DNA of 64,000 bases from Candidatus Methylospira mobilis (lineage in GTDB: Bacteria; Pseudomonadota; Gammaproteobacteria; Methylococcales; Methylococcaceae), in contig NZ_CP044205.1 of assembly GCF_009498235.1 (NCBI RefSeq), positions 739,716 through 803,715 of the forward strand, in the 5' to 3' direction. Below, one piece after another: positions 44,881 to 53,353 of the stretch (position 1 is its first letter; every line of letters starts with the position of its first letter). The notes under the pieces were generated by a model, which was given only the letters and a program-made list of their open reading frames with translations, was not told where the DNA came from and made no database searches. The position numbers and the translations under genes are program-made.

Positions 44881-46545
44881 ATGTTGACCAAACTGACCGG
44901 TGGCAGGGTATACGACCCCGCGCATGGCATCAACGGCGAAATCAGGGATATTTATATCCGTGACGGACGTATCATCGCCGCGCCCGGCGATGCTTCTCCC
45001 GACCATGAATTCGACCTGCGCGGCAAGGTGGTGATGGCGGGCGCCATCGATATGCATACGCATATCGGCGGCGGCAAGGTGACCATCGCCCGCAACCTGC
45101 TGCCGGAAGATCATCGCGGCGATCAGGCCGCGCGCGAAGGCTTGATGCGCGGCGGTTGCGGACATGCCGCGCCTTCCACGCTGACCACCGGCTACCGCTA
45201 TGCGGAAATGGGCTATACCACCGGCTTCGAACCGGCGGTGCTGCCGGTCAACGCGCGTCAGGCGCATCACGAAATGGCCGACGTGCCGCTACTTGATGTC
45301 GGCGGCTACGCCATGCTTGGCAGCGACGACTATTTCCTGCGCCTGCTGTCTTCCGGCAAAAGCCAGGAGGAAATCAACAACTATGTCGCCTGGACCATCC
45401 ATTCCGCGCAATGCATCGGCATCAAGGTGGTGAACCCCGGCGGCATCAGCGCGTTCAAGTTCAATCAGCGCAGCCTCGATCTGGACGAGCAGCACGTCTA
45501 CTACGGCGTCACGCCGCGCAAGGTGCTGCAGACGCTGGCGCGCGCCGTTCACGAGCTGGGCGTGCCGCATCCGCTGCATGTGCACGGCTCCAACCTGGGC
45601 GTGCCGGGTAACGTCGAAACCACGCTGAACACCATGGCCGGCATCGAAGGCTTGCCGCTGCATCTGACCCATATCCAGTTCCACAGCTACGGCACCGAAG
45701 GCGACCGTAAATTCTCCTCCGGCGCGGCGCGCATAGCCGAGGCGTTTAATCGCACCAAGAACATTACCATGGATGTCGGCCAGGTTTTATTCGGACAAAC
45801 GGTGACCGCTTCCGGCGACTCGCAACGCCAGCACGCCAACGCCTCACACGCCAACCCCAATAAATGGGTGTGCATGGATATCGAGTGCGACGCCGGCTGC
45901 GGCGTGGTGCCGTTCAAGTACCGCGACAAGAATTTCGTCAATGCCCTGCAATGGGCGATAGGGCTGGAAATCTTCCTGCTGGCGGACGATCCGTGGCGCA
46001 TCTTTCTGACTACCGACCATCCCAACGGCGCGCCGTTTACCAGTTATCCGCACCTGATCAAGCTGCTGACCAACAAATCGTTCCGTAACGATATGCTGGC
46101 CACCATCAACCCGGATGCGGCGGCGCTCAGCACCTTGGGCTCGCTGACGCGCGAATATTCGCTCTACGAAATTGCGATCATGACGCGCGCCGGCGCGGCG
46201 AAACTACTCGGGCTTAAGGACCGCGGCCACTTGGGAGAAGGCGCCGGTGCGGACATTACCGTTTACACCGAGCAGGAAGACAAGGAAGCGATGTTCGCCA
46301 GGCCCGACTATGTATTCAAGGACGGCGAGCTGGTGGTGAAAAACGGTGAAGTGGTCAAAGTGGTTTGGGGCAACGTGCATACCGTCAAACCCGAATTCGA
46401 TCGCGCTGCCGCCGAAAAAGATCTGAAAAGTTACTTTGAGCGTTACCTGACCATGAAAATGGACAACTTCATTATTCGTGACCAAGAAATCGAAAACGAT
46501 GGCCGCAGCAAGATCATCGTGCACCCGTGCGGAGGCAAGGCATGA
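44881..46545 (+). CDS. fhcA: Formyltransferase/hydrolase complex subunit A (formylmethanofuran hydrolase)
   Basis: A 554-residue amidohydrolase-fold protein. The zinc-site HxH is in AIDMHTHIGG; further ligand regions are PHPLHVHGSN, LTHIQFHSYG and FLTTDHPNG. It hydrolyses formylmethylofuran to formate, the last step of H4MPT-linked formaldehyde oxidation. It follows fhcB by 7 bp and overlaps fhcD by 4 bp. Confidence 0.92.
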   Translation: MLTKLTGGRVYDPAHGINGEIRDIYIRDGRIIAAPGDASPDHEFDLRGKVVMAGAIDMHTHIGGGKVTIARNLLPEDHRGDQAAREGLMRGGCGHAAPSTLTTGYRYAEMGYTTGFEPAVLPVNARQAHHEMADVPLLDVGGYAMLGSDDYFLRLLSSGKSQEEINNYVAWTIHSAQCIGIKVVNPGGISAFKFNQRSLDLDEQHVYYGVTPRKVLQTLARAVHELGVPHPLHVHGSNLGVPGNVETTLNTMAGIEGLPLHLTHIQFHSYGTEGDRKFSSGAARIAEAFNRTKNITMDVGQVLFGQTVTASGDSQRQHANASHANPNKWVCMDIECDAGCGVVPFKYRDKNFVNALQWAIGLEIFLLADDPWRIFLTTDHPNGAPFTSYPHLIKLLTNKSFRNDMLATINPDAAALSTLGSLTREYSLYEIAIMTRAGAAKLLGLKDRGHLGEGAGADITVYTEQEDKEAMFARPDYVFKDGELVVKNGEVVKVVWGNVHTVKPEFDRAAAEKDLKSYFERYLTMKMDNFIIRDQEIENDGRSKIIVHPCGGKA

Positions 46546-47438
46546 TCATCAACGGTGTAACTATCGACGATACTTTCGCGGAAGCTTTTCCGATGCGCGC
46601 CACGCGCGTCATCATCACCGCGCAGAATCTCAAATGGGCTTACCATGCCGCGCACGCGATGACCGGTTTCGCTACCTCGGTAATCGCCTGCGGCTGCGAG
46701 GCGGGCATAGAGCGCGAGCTGGCTCCGGAGGAAACACCGGACGGACGTCCCGGCGTCGCGGCGATGATATTTGCAATGGGCGGCAAGGGACTGGCGAAAC
46801 AACTGGAAACGCGCGCAGGACAATGCGTGCTGACCTCGCCGACATCGGCTCTGTTTGCCGGGATGGATGAAGGCGATAAAATTGCGCTGGGCAAGAATCT
46901 GCGTTATTTCGGCGACGGATTCCAATCTTCCAAAAGTATCGGCGGCAAGCGCTACTGGCGCGTGCCGGTCATGGACGGCGAATTTCTGACCGAGGAAACC
47001 ACCGGCATGGTCAAGGCCATCGGCGGCGGCAACTTTCTGGTGCTGGCCGAATCGCAACCGCAGGCGCTGGCCGCCTGCGAAGCGGCGATCGACGCGATGA
47101 AAAAACTGCCCAATGTCATCATGCCGTTTCCGGGCGGCGTGGTGCGTTCCGGTTCCAAGGTCGGTTCCAAATACAGGACCTTGTCCGCGTCCACCAACGA
47201 CGCCTTTTGCCCGACATTGAAGGGGCAAACCGCAACCGAGCTGTCGCCGGAAATCGAATCGGTGATGGAAATCGTCATCGACGGATTAAGCGAAGCCGAC
47301 ATCAGCCAGGCGATGCGCGTCGGCATGCAGGCCGTGTGCGAACTGGGTTCGGCCCAGGGCGTCCACCGTATTTCGGCGGGCAATTACGGCGGCAAACTGG
47401 GGCCGTTCCTGTTCCACCTGCGCCAGATACTGGCCTGA
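46542..47438 (+). CDS. fhcD: Formylmethanofuran:H4MPT formyltransferase (complex subunit D)
   Basis: A 298-residue Ftr-family protein moving the formyl group from formyl-H4MPT to methylofuran. Characteristic stretches are TFAEAFPMRATRVIITA, ACGCEAGIE and GVVRSGSKVGSKYR with STNDAFCPTL. The start at 46542 is the ATG of the ATGA overlap with fhcA; an upstream in-frame start at 46527 lies inside fhcA. Confidence 0.93.
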   Translation: MIINGVTIDDTFAEAFPMRATRVIITAQNLKWAYHAAHAMTGFATSVIACGCEAGIERELAPEETPDGRPGVAAMIFAMGGKGLAKQLETRAGQCVLTSPTSALFAGMDEGDKIALGKNLRYFGDGFQSSKSIGGKRYWRVPVMDGEFLTEETTGMVKAIGGGNFLVLAESQPQALAACEAAIDAMKKLPNVIMPFPGGVVRSGSKVGSKYRTLSASTNDAFCPTLKGQTATELSPEIESVMEIVIDGLSEADISQAMRVGMQAVCELGSAQGVHRISAGNYGGKLGPFLFHLRQILA

Positions 47439-47462
47439 AGCCATCGGACCGGATTGATAATC

Positions 47463-48281
47463 ATGACAGCACTTACCTTTACTCTCAAAATCGAACCGCG
47501 TCAGCGCATCGACGTTTCCCCGTTGATCCCGCAACAGCTGGACGGAAAAACCGTAGCGGAAATTTCCGCGATTGAACTGCAATCGGGTAATCGCAAACTG
47601 CGCGTGGACGAGGTTTTCACAACAAGCGGCTCCGATAGCCGGAACATTCGATTCCTGGGCGCGGCCACCGCCAAGCTCGACTTCATCGGAAAAGGACTGA
47701 CGGAGGGCGAAATCCAGGTGGAGGGCAATGTCGGTTCCTATGCCGGGATGTACATGAAAGGCGGGCGTTTGCTGATTTCCGGCAATACCGACGCCTATGC
47801 CGCCTGCGAAATGAAGAGCGGCGAGCTGACCATAGACGGCGATGCCGGCGATTATCTGGGCGCGGCCCTGCCCGGCAACCGCAAGGGCATGCAGGGCGGC
47901 ATCGTCATTGTGCGCGGCAACGCCGGTCACCGTGTCGGCGATCATATGCGCCGGGGTTCGATACTGATCGAAGGCAACGCCGGAGATTATCTGGGTACGC
48001 GCATGGTCGCCGGCACCATCGGCGTGCTCGGCACGGTTGGCGCTAATCCGGGGTATGCGATGCGGCGCGGCACGCTGCTGTTGTTGACGGCGCTGTCCCA
48101 GGTTCCCGCAACCTTTAATGACTGCGGCGCACATACCCTGGGCTTTCTGCCGTTGCTGTTGAAAGGTTACCGGGGGTATCGGACCCGCTTCGCCGAACTG
48201 GCAGGCACGGTCAAACGCGTGCGCCGTTATGCCGGCGATATGGCGGGACTGGGTAAGGGCGAGATACTGGTCGTTCTTTGA
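47463..48281 (+). CDS. fhcC: Formyltransferase/hydrolase complex subunit C
   Basis: A 272-residue structural subunit made of a right-handed beta helix with repeated G-x-x-G-x-x-x-G units (VEGNVGSYAGMYMKGG, IVRGNAGHRVGDHMRRG, IEGNAGDYLGTRM), homologous to FwdC and the C-terminal domain of glutamate synthase. It starts 24 bp after fhcD. A REPIN palindrome follows the stop. Confidence 0.92.
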   Translation: MTALTFTLKIEPRQRIDVSPLIPQQLDGKTVAEISAIELQSGNRKLRVDEVFTTSGSDSRNIRFLGAATAKLDFIGKGLTEGEIQVEGNVGSYAGMYMKGGRLLISGNTDAYAACEMKSGELTIDGDAGDYLGAALPGNRKGMQGGIVIVRGNAGHRVGDHMRRGSILIEGNAGDYLGTRMVAGTIGVLGTVGANPGYAMRRGTLLLLTALSQVPATFNDCGAHTLGFLPLLLKGYRGYRTRFAELAGTVKRVRRYAGDMAGLGKGEILVVL

Positions 48282-48311
48282 GCTGAAGCGCTGTAAAAGA
48301 TATCAGTTCTC

Positions 48312-48373
48312 CTTGTAGGAGCGGGCTTTAGCCCGCGAACGGCCCCTCGCGGGCTAAAGCCCGCTCCTACAAG
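48312..48373. repeat. REPIN-type palindrome, intact copy 1
   Basis: Two perfect 27-bp arms (48312-48338 and 48347-48373) around an 8-nt spacer. Arm core GGAGCGGGCTTTAGCCCGCG resembles the common gammaproteobacterial REP of Pseudomonas. It sits 30 bp past the fhc operon and may protect its mRNA end. Confidence 0.9.
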
Positions 48374-48463
48374 GGTTTATCCGAAAATGTCGTGCGCGGT
48401 TCTTCTATTTAAGCGCATATTATCCACAAAAAGCTCCAGGTGATTAGAATAGTTATGATGCTT

Positions 48464-48886
48464 TCATCTGAGCGTTTCGTTAACCGGCAAATATAAAAAA
48501 TCGGTCACCAGACTTTCCCTGTTTTCCGAGACCAGCTTCAGTACCTGAACCATATCCACATTCATGTAATCGTGAACGATGCGGTTGCGCAAGCCTATGA
48601 CAGCATTCCACGCCGGAAGTCTGGAGGCATCGATCATGCCGCAACGCGACAGCGCGGCAAATGCATCGTATCCGGAAACCGGCACAGGCTGGTTTATTGC
48701 CTTGAGCAGTTGTTTCGCCTTGCCGATGGCGTTCTCGATCAGCACTTGCAAGGTATGTAGCACGCCGGCTTGTTCCATCTGGCTCAGTTGGCGCTGTTGC
48801 GCCATGATGCCTCTGGCCTCAGCCAACAATGCCGCCTGTTCTGCAGCGATGCGGGCCGTTTCCGCCTGATACAGTGCAAACTGCAT
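48464..48886 (-). CDS. hepT: HepT-like toxin (HEPN RNase)
   Basis: A 140-residue helical protein of the HepT/DUF86 family. The HEPN active-site motif R-x4-H-x-Y is intact (RNRIVHDY). HepT cuts RNA and is controlled by AMPylation of the HEPN tyrosine by the MntA nucleotidyltransferase. Its MntA gene upstream on the same strand is frameshifted, yet the toxin gene looks intact. Confidence 0.85.
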   Translation of the reverse strand: MQFALYQAETARIAAEQAALLAEARGIMAQQRQLSQMEQAGVLHTLQVLIENAIGKAKQLLKAINQPVPVSGYDAFAALSRCGMIDASRLPAWNAVIGLRNRIVHDYMNVDMVQVLKLVSENRESLVTDFLYLPVNETLR

Positions 48887-49288
48887 GGCTTTGCTCCCAG
48901 TAGAAATCCTCGATTTCGCGCCAGGTGCGCGTTAAAAAACGTGCCCAGACCAGGCTTTCGCCTCCTTTGAGCGGTATTCCCGTCTCGGAAACTTCGGCGC
49001 GCATGGCCAGATTCGCTCTGCGAAGTTCGATGAGGTCGATTTTTTCCTCGGTCGTACCGATAGTGCAGCCAGTTTCCTGCGTAAAGTTTCCGTGCTGCCC
49101 AGCATATCCAGCCAGGGCAGGGCGGCGTTCCATTGCACGACGATATCCCAATCGCTGTCGATGTGCGCCCGATCAGACGCCCGACTGCCGATCAGTATCG
49201 CAAACTCGATATCTGACTCGTTCGCGAATAACGGCAGGAGTTTTTCACCCCATATTCCGGTAACTGATGATAATTTATCGGCGCTCAT
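48819..49288 (-). pseudogene. mntA: Frameshifted MntA-type nucleotidyltransferase antitoxin gene
   Basis: The 5' part (from 49288) encodes EFAILIGSRASDRAHIDSDW followed by DIVVQW, the minimal nucleotidyltransferase GS-x9-DxD motif. Near 49067-49075 the coding frame shifts; the other frame continues EEKIDLIELRRANLAMRAEV and ends after LTRTWREIEDFYW, overlapping the hepT start. The catalytic motif survives, but the encoded chain would lose its native C-terminal half. A one-base sequencing error is possible. Confidence 0.8.
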
Positions 49289-49337
49289 AAAAGGGATTGT
49301 TTGTCTGAGCAGCTTGGCGTTCCAGTAGCTATTATCG

Positions 49338-49349
49338 TAACTATTCAGT
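49338..49349 (+). repeat. Solo end of the MITE-like repeat
   Basis: Exact copy of GTAACTATTCAG, followed like the 10828 copy by an AGCGCTTT phrase a few bases later. The remaining 49289-49697 gap holds a REPIN but no gene. Confidence 0.5.
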
Positions 49350-49418
49350 TCATCAGCGCTTTCTACGGAAAACGCATTATTAATAGGAACTGCAATGTAA
49401 TCTTCGAATGAAACGACT

Positions 49419-49480
49419 TTGTAGGAGCGGGCTTTAGCCCGCGATCGGCCTCCCTCGCGGGCTAAAGCCCGCTCCTGCAG
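49419..49480. repeat. REPIN-type palindrome, intact copy 2
   Basis: Same arms as copy 1 with one change near the right end (CTCCTGCAG against CTCCTACAAG) and a 10-nt spacer. The pair 48312/49419 brackets the hepT/mntA locus. Confidence 0.9.
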
Positions 49481-49697
49481 CGATATGCAACGGTGGCTGA
49501 TAGTTGTTTACCCATTATCTACTGGTCATGGCGCAAGCGTCGCCCCCTATCATAAATGCTTACGCCATGCCCGGTTTCCCTCACCCAGCCCGCCTGCGCC
49601 CCAAAGGAAGAGGGGATTAGGTATTCGCTTGTCGCGATTTGCACGGTAACGATATAGCATGCAAGGACTTGCGGCAAGCCGCAGTTCGACAGGCTAG

Positions 49698-51857
49698 TTA
49701 CTGCGCCGTCAGCACCTGCTCGAACTCGCCGGCCGGCAACGGTTTGGAGAATAGATAGCCCTGGCAGTAATCGCAGCCGAGCTGCGCGAGGAGCGTGCTT
49801 TGCTGCTTGGTTTCAACGCCTTCGGCGATGACGCTCAGGTTCAGTTTGTGCGCCATCGCAACCATGGCTTCCGCCAGCATGTAGCTGTTGGAGTTGGGCT
49901 CAAAGTTGCGCACGAAAGAAGGGTCTATCTTCAAAAAGTCGATATCGAATTTTTTCAGATAGGACAAGGATGAGTAGCCGCTGCCGAAATTGTCGATCGC
50001 CATTTGGATCGCGTTGTCGCGGAATAAAAAAAGCTTCCTGGTGGTAATGGCGTCCGTGTCGATCAGCAAGTCTTCGCTGATGTCGACGTTGATGCTGTTT
50101 CCGGGCAGTCCCAGCTCATGCAAATGCCGTATCCAGCTATCAAAATCCTTGCCGTTGCTGCGAAATTGCACTGGCGACATGTTCAGGCTGATCTGGAAAT
50201 GTTCATAGCCGGGCAGCTGCCGCCAGCGCCTGGCCTGGTTAGCCGCCTGTATGAAGACCCATTCGCCCAAACCATGTATCGTGCCGCTCTCTTCGGCAAT
50301 GGGAATGAAAACGGCTGGACTAATCACGCCGAGCTCGGGGTGCCGCCAATGCAGAAACGCTTCCGCCTTGTGAATATGGCCGGTTGCCAGCTCGACGATA
50401 GGCTGGAAATAGATGTGCAACTGACCGCGTTCCTGCGCATGACGCAAATCCTTGTCCAGGCGTGTGCGCATCATGACTGATTCCTGCATGTCGGCGGTAA
50501 AGGTCCGGTAACTGTTGCGCCCGCCGTCCTTGGCTGCATACATGGCCTGATCGGCGCATTTAAGCAGGTCTTCGACGCTACGTGCATCGTCAGGGCAGAG
50601 CGTAATGCCGATGCTGGCCGAAACATAGGCCTCGTCCTTGTCCAGTTGAAACGGCTGGGACAGACTGTCCAGGATGTTCTGGGCGACACGATCCATATTG
50701 GATATTTCGTGCAGATCGTCGAGAATAACGGTAAATTCGTCGCCGCCCAGACGCGCAACGGTATCGGACTCGCGCACGCAATTTTTGATTCGTCTGGCCG
50801 CTTCCACCAGCAGCAAGTCGCCCTGATGGTGTCCCAGCGTGTCGTTGACCTCCTTGAAGTGGTCGAGGTCGATATACATGACGCCTACGCGGCGATTGAT
50901 ACGCTGACCTTTTTTTACGGTATGCTCCAGACGGTCCATGAATAAGCGCCGGTTGGGAAGTTGCGTCAACTCGTCGAAGTTGGCCTGGAACTGGATCATG
51001 GAGAGAAAACGCTTTTGTTCGGTAATGTCCGAGAACAAGGCTACGCGCTGGTGTATTGAGCCGGTTTCATCGTAAATGCTGTTGATAACCAGGCGTACCG
51101 CATATTCCTCTCCGTTTTTGTGCCGGTTCCAGATTTCGCCATTCCACTTGCCGGTGCTGTTCAGGCTGCGCCACATGTGCTGGAAAAACATGTCTTCATG
51201 TCTGCCCGAGCCCAGTATTTTGGGGTCCTTGCCCGCGACTTCCTCAAAACTGTACCCGGTCAGAGCGGTGAAGGCGGGGTTGACTGCCATTATGCGATTG
51301 TTGGCATCGGTCAGCGTCATGGCTTCGCTGCTGGCGTTATAAACCAGTCCTGCTACCTGGAGCTGTTCGCGCGCATTGCGGTGTTCTATGGTTTCCAGTT
51401 TAAGCTGGCGTTCCTGCCGGGCCTGTTTGGCGTAGTTGCCTATCCGCGCCTTGGTAATGGCGAGAGCGAAAGGTTTAATAAGGTAGTCAGCCGCACCCGC
51501 CTTCAGTCCCAGCGCTTCGTCATGAGCATTGTTTTTATCCATAATCAGCAGCACGGGAATATGACCGGTTAGCTCGTTCTGTTTAATTTTGCGACATACT
51601 TCGAAGCCGTTTACTTCCGGCATGACGGCTTCCAGCAGGATCAGGTCAGGCAACTCTTCCGTGTCGAGCAGCGACAAGGCTTCCGTTCCCGAGTAGGCGA
51701 ACTGCACGTCGAAATCGCGTTCAAGCATTTTCCGCAGTGTGGCGATGCCTTGCAATTCAGTGTCGACAATCAGGATACGCGCCGGTTTAGGATTTACGCC
51801 ATTTCCGTTATGACGGTTCAAGTCGGCAACATAATGGGTAAGCGTTTCAGTTGCCAT
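49698..51857 (-). CDS. REC-PAS-GGDEF-EAL signalling protein
   Basis: A 719-residue cyclic-di-GMP protein. REC domain (about 27-140), with Glu76 (LILLEAVMPE) where the phosphoacceptor Asp should be. PAS domain about 170-290. GGDEF domain about 300-460 with an intact RLGGDEF active site. EAL domain about 470-715: signature EAF instead of EAL, and IDNFGSGYSSL instead of IDDFG, so one metal-binding Asp is Asn; other ligands (SLNMSPVQF, ISEDLL, AEGVE, CQGY) remain. Likely a diguanylate cyclase with impaired phosphodiesterase. Monocistronic. Confidence 0.88.
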   Translation of the reverse strand: MATETLTHYVADLNRHNGNGVNPKPARILIVDTELQGIATLRKMLERDFDVQFAYSGTEALSLLDTEELPDLILLEAVMPEVNGFEVCRKIKQNELTGHIPVLLIMDKNNAHDEALGLKAGAADYLIKPFALAITKARIGNYAKQARQERQLKLETIEHRNAREQLQVAGLVYNASSEAMTLTDANNRIMAVNPAFTALTGYSFEEVAGKDPKILGSGRHEDMFFQHMWRSLNSTGKWNGEIWNRHKNGEEYAVRLVINSIYDETGSIHQRVALFSDITEQKRFLSMIQFQANFDELTQLPNRRLFMDRLEHTVKKGQRINRRVGVMYIDLDHFKEVNDTLGHHQGDLLLVEAARRIKNCVRESDTVARLGGDEFTVILDDLHEISNMDRVAQNILDSLSQPFQLDKDEAYVSASIGITLCPDDARSVEDLLKCADQAMYAAKDGGRNSYRTFTADMQESVMMRTRLDKDLRHAQERGQLHIYFQPIVELATGHIHKAEAFLHWRHPELGVISPAVFIPIAEESGTIHGLGEWVFIQAANQARRWRQLPGYEHFQISLNMSPVQFRSNGKDFDSWIRHLHELGLPGNSINVDISEDLLIDTDAITTRKLFLFRDNAIQMAIDNFGSGYSSLSYLKKFDIDFLKIDPSFVRNFEPNSNSYMLAEAMVAMAHKLNLSVIAEGVETKQQSTLLAQLGCDYCQGYLFSKPLPAGEFEQVLTAQ

Positions 51858-51997
51858 GGTTGTACGGAATGGTGTGGTATTTGGTAAGCATTTTAGTTAG
51901 GAATTCCTTACAGCGAGTTCGCCACAAACTATGATATCCGGACGGAGCCATCCGGTTTTCGATATGGCAAAGGCGCTTGATTCGCGCGCTTTTTCGC

Positions 51998-52177
51998 TCA
52001 GACGCCGGCGACGGACATAGCGTCCTTCGGCACATTAATCATATGAGGTTGTCCGTCCAGCCCGGTTTTACAAGGGATTCCTTCAGTGCGGGCAGGTTGT
52101 TTATCGCTCGCCTTTTTCCAGACAGACCGCGCGTCATGGTTACGCGCATTGAGCGGTAAAGAGTGAAACTTCAACAT
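51998..52177 (-). CDS. Small hypothetical protein, 59 residues
   Basis: The ATG at 52177 is preceded by a strong ribosome-binding site (GGGAGG, 9 bp spacing). The product starts MLKFHSLPLNARNHDARSVW, is basic and soluble, with one Cys, and matches no family I know. The longer in-frame start at 52291 lacks such a site. The rest of the 51858-52399 gap shows nothing recognisable. Confidence 0.4.
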   Translation of the reverse strand: MLKFHSLPLNARNHDARSVWKKASDKQPARTEGIPCKTGLDGQPHMINVPKDAMSVAGV

Positions 52178-52399
52178 GTTGAAACACCTCCCATTCCAGC
52201 GGCGGGTCCTGCCGGTAGGTTTCAGGGACTTGAGAATATTGTTCATGCGCCTGATGATCGCCAGCAATTCAGGACTGATTGTCAGTGACAATATAAATAT
52301 TCGCAGTTAATTTTAGCAACATATTACCGCCATTGATAGGCAGGACGGCGGTGTCGATGCGCGGGGTTACGCAAACGCCATGCGGGCTTTACTACGGCG

Positions 52400-53281
52400 T
52401 CAGCGCGCTTCCGCTTGTGGTAGGAAGTAGCGCCAATAGGCATCCAGCATCTCGTTTCCGCAGAACAGCACCAGTAGTCCGGCCAGCGCCAGAAAGGGTC
52501 CGAATGGTATCGGCTGATCGTAAGCCTGTCGTCCGAAGATAGCGAAAGTGGAGGTCAGTGTCAGCAGAGTGGCAATAAATACCAGGGGCATCAGCATTTG
52601 CCAACCGAGCCACGCGCCCAAGGCCGCCAGCAGCTTGAAGTCGCCATGGCCCATGCCTTCTTTTTTACGGAGGTAGCGGTGCGCGTGATAGACCAGCCAT
52701 AGCCCCAGATAGCCGCTCATCGCACCGACCAGGCTTGAAGTCTGGTCGGTCAGCAGCCCTGACAGGTTGACACCGAGGCCCAGCCACAGCAGCGGCTGGG
52801 TGATCGTATCGGGCAGCAATTGGTGGTCGAAATCGATAAACGCCAGCGCAATCAGGCTCCAGCACAGCAGTAACGCCGCCGCCGTCTGCCAGTCAGGTCC
52901 GAAACGCCAGGCAACCGCCAGAGAAAGCAACGCAGTAAGCGCTTCCACCAGGGGGTAGCGCAGAGCGATCGGCGCGCGGCACTGAGTACAGCGTCCGCGC
53001 AGCAGCAGATAGCTCAGCAGCGGAATATTTTCCAGCACGCTGATTTCATGTCCGCAATGCGGGCATGAGGACCCCGGTACGCACAGGTTGTAGGGCGCGC
53101 TTGGGGCATCGCCGGCCGGTAAGTTGAGGAAGGCTTCGCAATCGCGCCGCCATTCGCGTTCCATCATAATGGGCAGGCGATGGATGACCACGTTCAGAAA
53201 ACTGCCGGCTATCAGGCCCAGCACGGCGATGCTTCCGTAAAAGAGCGCAGGTATTTCCAGCAGCAGGTGCAGGTTGTTCAT
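52400..53281 (-). CDS. pilD: Type IV prepilin peptidase / N-methyltransferase
   Basis: A 293-residue membrane aspartic protease that cleaves and methylates type IV prepilins and type II secretion pseudopilins. The N-terminal cytoplasmic domain has the two CxxC pairs (CPHCGHEI, CTQCRAPI); the catalytic Asp residues lie in ALAFIDFDHQLLPD and the GxGDFK motif (MGHGDFKLLAALG). About eight helices. pilB and pilC are not adjacent. Confidence 0.93.
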   Translation of the reverse strand: MNNLHLLLEIPALFYGSIAVLGLIAGSFLNVVIHRLPIMMEREWRRDCEAFLNLPAGDAPSAPYNLCVPGSSCPHCGHEISVLENIPLLSYLLLRGRCTQCRAPIALRYPLVEALTALLSLAVAWRFGPDWQTAAALLLCWSLIALAFIDFDHQLLPDTITQPLLWLGLGVNLSGLLTDQTSSLVGAMSGYLGLWLVYHAHRYLRKKEGMGHGDFKLLAALGAWLGWQMLMPLVFIATLLTLTSTFAIFGRQAYDQPIPFGPFLALAGLLVLFCGNEMLDAYWRYFLPQAEAR

Positions 53282-53353
53282 GGAAGGGTTCTTAAAGTCA
53301 ATAGTTCCGTCAGCTTGGCGCGGGCGTACCGATGATGGCGCAGCGCCGATGTT

